A DNA stretch of 34,173 bases from a bacterium (GTDB lineage: Bacteria; Desulfobacterota; DSWW01), in NCBI GenBank assembly GCA_028277985.1, contig JANQFG010000196.1:1-34173 (forward strand), read 5' to 3'. The notes under the pieces are model-generated. The model ran no database searches, was not told where the DNA came from, and worked only from the letters and a program-made list of their open reading frames with translations. Below, one piece after another: positions 30,657 through 34,173 of the stretch. The translations under genes were made by a program, and so were the position numbers. Numbering within the stretch: position 1 is the first letter of the stretch; each line of letters starts with the position of its first letter.

Positions 30657-31568
30657 ATGGATAAGGAAATCCCTGTACATCTGATTTGCGGTTTTCTGGG
30701 TGCCGGTAAAACCACGCTGATGCGTCATGTTCTCGCCATGCAGCCCTCGGACGAACGGCTCGTCATCGTAATCAATGAGTACGGTGAACTGGGAATTGAC
30801 GGTCGGCTGCTGGAGGGCTTCGACAGTGATGTGCGCGAACTGACCACGGGTTGCATCTGCTGTACCCTTCAGTCCGATCTGGTATACGCCCTGTTCGACG
30901 TGTATGAGCAGTTCCTGCCGGACCGGATTATCATTGAGGCTTCCGGTGTAGCAGAAGTGGAGGGCCTGCAGAAGGCGGTGTCGCGAGTCGGTCTCACCAC
31001 ACCGTTGAGACTCGGTTCCATCACGACGGTTGTCGATGCCGAAATGTTCAGGCAGCGGGATATGCTGGGCAAGGCTTTTCTGAATCCCATCCGCAAGGCC
31101 GATCTGATTCTTCTCAATAAGGTCGATCTTATCGGAGAGGACGAAGTGGCTTTCCATTGTCGTGCTTTGAACGAGATCAACTCTGAAGCCCGTCTGGTTC
31201 CCGTACTTCACTGTGCCGTGGACCGGGAGCTGTTTCTGGCTCCTGGGAGAGCGGTCTTTCCGATAGAAGATAGCGACGGACACCACCAGCATCTGGAGGA
31301 AGAAGGCTTCGTCGCCTTCTCTTTTGAAAGCCCTGCTCCACTCGATAAGGTTGCTTTGAGGCGGTGGCTCGACGGACTGCCTTGGGAGGTTTTTCGGGTC
31401 AAGGGCTTCGTTTGCCTGGAGGAAGGCAGACAAGTGCTGAACTACACATATCGTCACCCCGAGTTCACACATGCCGAGGGAGAAGGTGGGACCCAACTCG
31501 CTTTCGTGGGCTGGAACGTCGATCAGGAAAAGATCCTGGCAGGGCTGCGCGCATGCCATGACCAGTAG
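30657..31568 (+). CDS. COG0523 (CobW/YjiA/ZNG-like) GTPase metallochaperone
   Basis: P-loop GTPase of 303 residues in the G3E/COG0523 family. Walker A is GFLGAGKTT near residue 12, followed by VVINEYGELGIDG-type switch (here VIVINEYGELGIDG), the metal motif GCICC near residue 65, Walker B region IIIEASGVAE, and the guanine-specificity LLNKVDL. A HHQH cluster lies near 205 and a C-terminal CobW domain (VAFSFESPAPLD, LPWEVFRVKGFV). Members deliver zinc or cobalt to target proteins or handle metal under limitation. The ATG at 30657 has GGAG upstream; an earlier ATG at 30549 overlaps the promoter region. Adjacent metal permeases on the other strand support a metal role. Confidence 0.92.
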   Translation: MDKEIPVHLICGFLGAGKTTLMRHVLAMQPSDERLVIVINEYGELGIDGRLLEGFDSDVRELTTGCICCTLQSDLVYALFDVYEQFLPDRIIIEASGVAEVEGLQKAVSRVGLTTPLRLGSITTVVDAEMFRQRDMLGKAFLNPIRKADLILLNKVDLIGEDEVAFHCRALNEINSEARLVPVLHCAVDRELFLAPGRAVFPIEDSDGHHQHLEEEGFVAFSFESPAPLDKVALRRWLDGLPWEVFRVKGFVCLEEGRQVLNYTYRHPEFTHAEGEGGTQLAFVGWNVDQEKILAGLRACHDQ

Positions 31569-31606
31569 GGTTCACCACAAATTGGTTTTATAGAGCGAGT
31601 ATGAGG

Positions 31607-32380
31607 TCAGAATAGGTAGGGAATCGCAGGTGTCTCAACCGGTTTGATTTTGGGCTTCGAAACGATTGGAACAGGTTTGCCATTGATCTGCTGAATATCG
31701 AAGATCCCATCCACTTGCACCCACTGCTCGCTGGCAAGAGCATCTGCCTGATCCGTATCCAGCGCAATCGCCAGGGGCAACGCGTCCGCGGCACAGCAGT
31801 TGATCATGAAGCGGTACACGGCCGTGTCCCTGCCCCCGAAATGTTGTTTGAGCTGCTCATCGCGCAGAATCATGCCCGTGACGATCACACGTTGACCTTT
31901 GTAAGAATTGGAATTGAGAAAAATCTCAAGGATCGTACGCTCCTGAGGCTCTTTTTCCCGAGTGCCTTCCAATTCTCCCGTTGGTGCCGTTATGTCTGGA
32001 TTGGTTGCAGAACCCTGCGAGGAAAGCATGGATGGTGCTTGACGACCAATTGCTCCGTTATTGGTGCCAATGAATCTCTTTTTGAACGCTTGATTGCCAA
32101 GAAAGGTGTCCGGCACGAGCATCGAATACAGAACCGGAACCAGCAGGACAAGCGCTCGCAGAATAGCGGAAAGATCCATCTCCGTCATCCTGGGACGAAT
32201 CATGGCTGCAAGCGTGAAGCCCATGGCAATAAAGAGAGCTATGGCCAGGAGTAGACCAAATTCCGGCCGAAGGAATGCCACATATCGCTGAGTGACCAGT
32301 AGATAGACTAGAAACCCGGTCCAGGTTACGAATACGACAGGATGGAGCCATCGCTCGGGTGCTTGTACCGGTGATTTCAT
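31607..32380 (-). CDS. TIGR03943/DUF1980 family protein (YcgQ-like)
   Basis: Protein of 257 residues with two pairs of N-terminal membrane helices (about 13-30, 38-60 and 72-92) and a C-terminal soluble domain from about 145. The domain includes GQRVIVTGMILRDEQ, YRFMINCCAADALPLAIALD and WVQVDGIFDIQQINGKPVPIV, the TIGR03943 pattern with its double cysteine. In Bacillus the homologue YcgQ is coupled with the permease YcgR, exactly as here. Its start overlaps the permease stop by four bases (ATGA). The pair is thought to transport or sense an ion, possibly a metal; the substrate is not established. Confidence 0.88.
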   Translation of the reverse strand: MKSPVQAPERWLHPVVFVTWTGFLVYLLVTQRYVAFLRPEFGLLLAIALFIAMGFTLAAMIRPRMTEMDLSAILRALVLLVPVLYSMLVPDTFLGNQAFKKRFIGTNNGAIGRQAPSMLSSQGSATNPDITAPTGELEGTREKEPQERTILEIFLNSNSYKGQRVIVTGMILRDEQLKQHFGGRDTAVYRFMINCCAADALPLAIALDTDQADALASEQWVQVDGIFDIQQINGKPVPIVSKPKIKPVETPAIPYLF

Positions 32381-33534
32381 TGGAGCATCCCATTGAGCAT
32401 TTCGAGGCCGACTGTGACCACCAGCACCGCCACAAGAATGAGCGATGCCAGAACAACAATAGCCCTGCGCTTGAAAACGCTTTGATACATGAGAAGGAGT
32501 TTAAGATCGAGCATTGGTCCGGTCAACAAGAAGGCCATTTGAGCAGGAATGGGCATCAGGCCCCGAAAAGACGCGGCAATAAAAGCATCCGCCTCGGAGC
32601 ACAGGTTGAGCAGTACCGCCAAAACCATCATCAATACCACGGACAATACCGGAACTGCCGTCAAGCTCAAGAAGCTCGAACGGTCGATATAGGTCTGCGC
32701 CAGTGCGGCAATGAAAGCGCCGATGACAAGATAGTGCCCCACGGTCAAGAAATCATCCATGGCGTGGGTAAAGGCCGCCCCTGCCTTGTTGACCCATTTA
32801 TCGGAAGTTTCATGATTGTGGCCACACCCGCATGCCGTGGTATGGGCTTCTTGATTCGTGATTACGTGAGAGGCTTGTGTTGTCCAGGAACACGCCTCGG
32901 AATGAATGTGTACCAGAGGATGGTGATGGTGACCGCAGGATGAGGCGTTGCTCTCCAGTCCGTCGCCGTTGTCCTTGATGGCCCCAGTGTTGCGAAACAG
33001 CCTTCCCATGAGCATTCCGATGACAACAGCAAGGCCATATCCAAGACCCAGGCGAAGAATAACGATGCGCCAATCAAAGGCATAGGCCAAGGCCGTTGAA
33101 GCAGCCACGATTGGGTTCACGATGGGACCGCCGAGAAGATAGGCGATGGCCGCGGAGAAGGGCAGACCTTTGCCGAGCAAACGTCGTACCACCGGCACAA
33201 CTGCACATTCGCAGACCGGGAAGACGATCCCGGCCCCAGCTGCAACACATACGGTCAACCAGCCCTTTTTAGGCAAGAATGTGGCCATGCGTTCACGGCT
33301 CACAAAGGCTTCGATAAAGCCGCCGACCAGGGATCCGATTAGCATGAAAGGGATGGCTTCGAGCACGATGCTGACAAACACAATGGCCAGTGAGTTGAGG
33401 GTAGCAGATTCCGAGCCTGAGGGCAGAAGAATAATGGCTGCTGCAAGAAAAAGCGCAGGAAGGTACTCGAATGAGTGGACTTCGAATCGCAGAACCGTGG
33501 GGTCGCTTGTCGGACCAATCTGGGGAGCGTTCAC
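32377..33534 (-). CDS. DUF318 permease (YcgR-like) with His-rich loop
   Basis: Polytopic permease of 385 residues. The first half has FPVCECAVVPVVRRLLGKGLP and LLGGPIVNPIVAAS near 105-140; the second half has LCSEADAFIAASFRGLMP and FLLTGPMLDLKLLLMY near 312-350. The two halves are joined by a central loop (about 190-250) with CGHHHHPLVHIHSEACSW and CGCGHNHE, rich in Cys and His. Such a loop strongly suggests metal binding. The start is GTG at 33534 with GGAGG upstream. It is distinct from the DUF318/SO_0444 domain in the fusion at 14276, so two different permeases of this fold are present in the window. Confidence 0.88.
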   Translation of the reverse strand: MNAPQIGPTSDPTVLRFEVHSFEYLPALFLAAAIILLPSGSESATLNSLAIVFVSIVLEAIPFMLIGSLVGGFIEAFVSRERMATFLPKKGWLTVCVAAGAGIVFPVCECAVVPVVRRLLGKGLPFSAAIAYLLGGPIVNPIVAASTALAYAFDWRIVILRLGLGYGLAVVIGMLMGRLFRNTGAIKDNGDGLESNASSCGHHHHPLVHIHSEACSWTTQASHVITNQEAHTTACGCGHNHETSDKWVNKAGAAFTHAMDDFLTVGHYLVIGAFIAALAQTYIDRSSFLSLTAVPVLSVVLMMVLAVLLNLCSEADAFIAASFRGLMPIPAQMAFLLTGPMLDLKLLLMYQSVFKRRAIVVLASLILVAVLVVTVGLEMLNGMLQ

Positions 33535-33569
33535 TTCTGTCCCTCCAAACCGCGCTCACATCTCAGGAC

Positions 33570-34173
33570 TCACCTCGCATCAAATGCGCGGCATCCGCCC
33601 TCAGCCAGCGCATTGCGCTGCGCACGGATCTTGCGGCGCCATTCGTTGATGTCGGAGAAGGCGAACTCGAAGATGACGTGACACGGATCGATCACCTCGA
33701 ACAGCTTCGCGATGTCAGGGCTCTCGAATGCGTCGTGCGTGTCCACCTGCTCCGCATGCCGCCGCGCAACGGCAAAGCGATCCCGAAAACTCTCCGCACC
33801 TGCGTAGGGATCTTCCAATGACTTCGATGTTTTAACGTACTCAGCCGAAAGGCTGCAGGAGAGATGCACGGCCTTGATCGTTGACACGGCGTCACCGAGA
33901 GACCTCAGGGAGTCGAGAAGATACGCGATCCCCTCCTCTTCCGTGCGAATGGCCTGGTTCTTGTTCAGCATGTGCCCCGTGTCCAGGGCCACCCCCGTGT
34001 TCGGGTAGCGAACGCGGCCCAGCAGACGTTCGATCTCCTCGGCGCTATCCAACCTGAAGTTGCCCGGCCACCAAAGGTTCTCGAACAGCAGCTGCCCCTC
34101 ATAGCTCGATTCGCGCATGACCTCGTTCATAAGGTCGGCGGACATGTCGACCGTGCTCTGCCATGTCCATGGA
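33570..34173 (-). CDS. Sugar phosphate isomerase/epimerase-like protein, partial
   Basis: C-terminal part of a TIM-barrel protein of the AP endonuclease family 2/xylose isomerase-like group. Visible segments are LLFENLWWPGNF, VALDTGHMLNKN, VHLSCSL and DAFESPDIAKLFEVIDPCHVIFEFAF, which would supply the metal-binding Glu, Asp/His and Glu residues of that barrel. The open frame continues past the window edge without a stop (WTWQSTVDMSADL upstream), so the start is missing. It lies 35 bases upstream of the permease gene on the same strand and could be in the same transcript, although a link in function is not obvious. Confidence 0.75.
   Translation of the reverse strand, partial: PWTWQSTVDMSADLMNEVMRESSYEGQLLFENLWWPGNFRLDSAEEIERLLGRVRYPNTGVALDTGHMLNKNQAIRTEEEGIAYLLDSLRSLGDAVSTIKAVHLSCSLSAEYVKTSKSLEDPYAGAESFRDRFAVARRHAEQVDTHDAFESPDIAKLFEVIDPCHVIFEFAFSDINEWRRKIRAQRNALAEGGCRAFDAR

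Noticed and set aside
30414..31559. Minus-strand open frame of 381 codons
   Set aside because: Antisense to the COG0523 GTPase, which carries all its motifs; GC-rich third positions keep the opposite frame open.

Overview
The window looks like chromosomal DNA of an anaerobic or facultative, moderately GC-rich Gram-negative bacterium, most likely a Desulfobacterota (former Deltaproteobacteria) member. This is an inference from gene content: a heterodisulfide-reductase-like Fe-S protein, a DUF169 protein, an acyl-CoA ligase, an SO_0444-type metal permease, HflK/HflC-like proteins and a small CxxCGRVA protein. There is no rRNA, tRNA, CRISPR array or complete insertion sequence.

1-7.8 kb: a TetR-type regulator (minus strand), a metallo-beta-lactamase-fold hydrolase (minus) and a divergent five-gene operon (plus): small membrane protein, tandem-flavodoxin oxidoreductase, DUF169 protein, HdrD/GlpC-like Fe-S protein and acyl-CoA ligase. 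A 13-bp motif (TAGACGnnnTnAA or its complement) occurs four times at the promoters of these genes and probably marks the TetR operator.

7.8-14.1 kb: a MmyB-like XRE regulator with a perfect palindromic operator and a divergent small membrane protein; a frameshifted ltrA-like gene; an exported AhpD-like protein divergent from an HxlR regulator; then an aminotransferase preceded by a 39-codon alanine-rich open frame and two tandem terminators, which looks like a transcription attenuator. A small Cys-rich protein follows.

14.1-31.6 kb: the most interesting part. Two different modules each carry three consecutive SPFH (HflK/HflC/stomatin) genes tied to membrane transport. Module 1 begins with a fusion of an SO_0444-type metal permease to an HflK-like SPFH domain, then HflC-like and HflK-like genes, a Cys/His protein, a MacB/LolCD-type ABC transporter, a His-rich exported protein, a DUF3299-like protein and a parvulin PPIase. 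It is bracketed by an 83/84-bp direct repeat corresponding to the end of the PPIase gene plus its downstream hairpins. Module 2 is more AT-rich: a YqiJ/NfeD-like membrane protein, a multi-spanning membrane domain fused to SPFH, HflC-like and HflK-like proteins, and a P1B-type metal ATPase. No ftsH is present, so these SPFH assemblies are probably not the usual FtsH modulators; I infer they scaffold or enclose metal transporters.

30.5-34.2 kb: a COG0523 (CobW/YjiA-like) metallochaperone GTPase, convergent with a two-gene unit of a TIGR03943/DUF1980 protein and a His-rich DUF318 permease (YcgQ/YcgR-like), then a sugar-phosphate isomerase/epimerase-like gene cut by the window edge. The right half therefore reads as a metal-homeostasis island.
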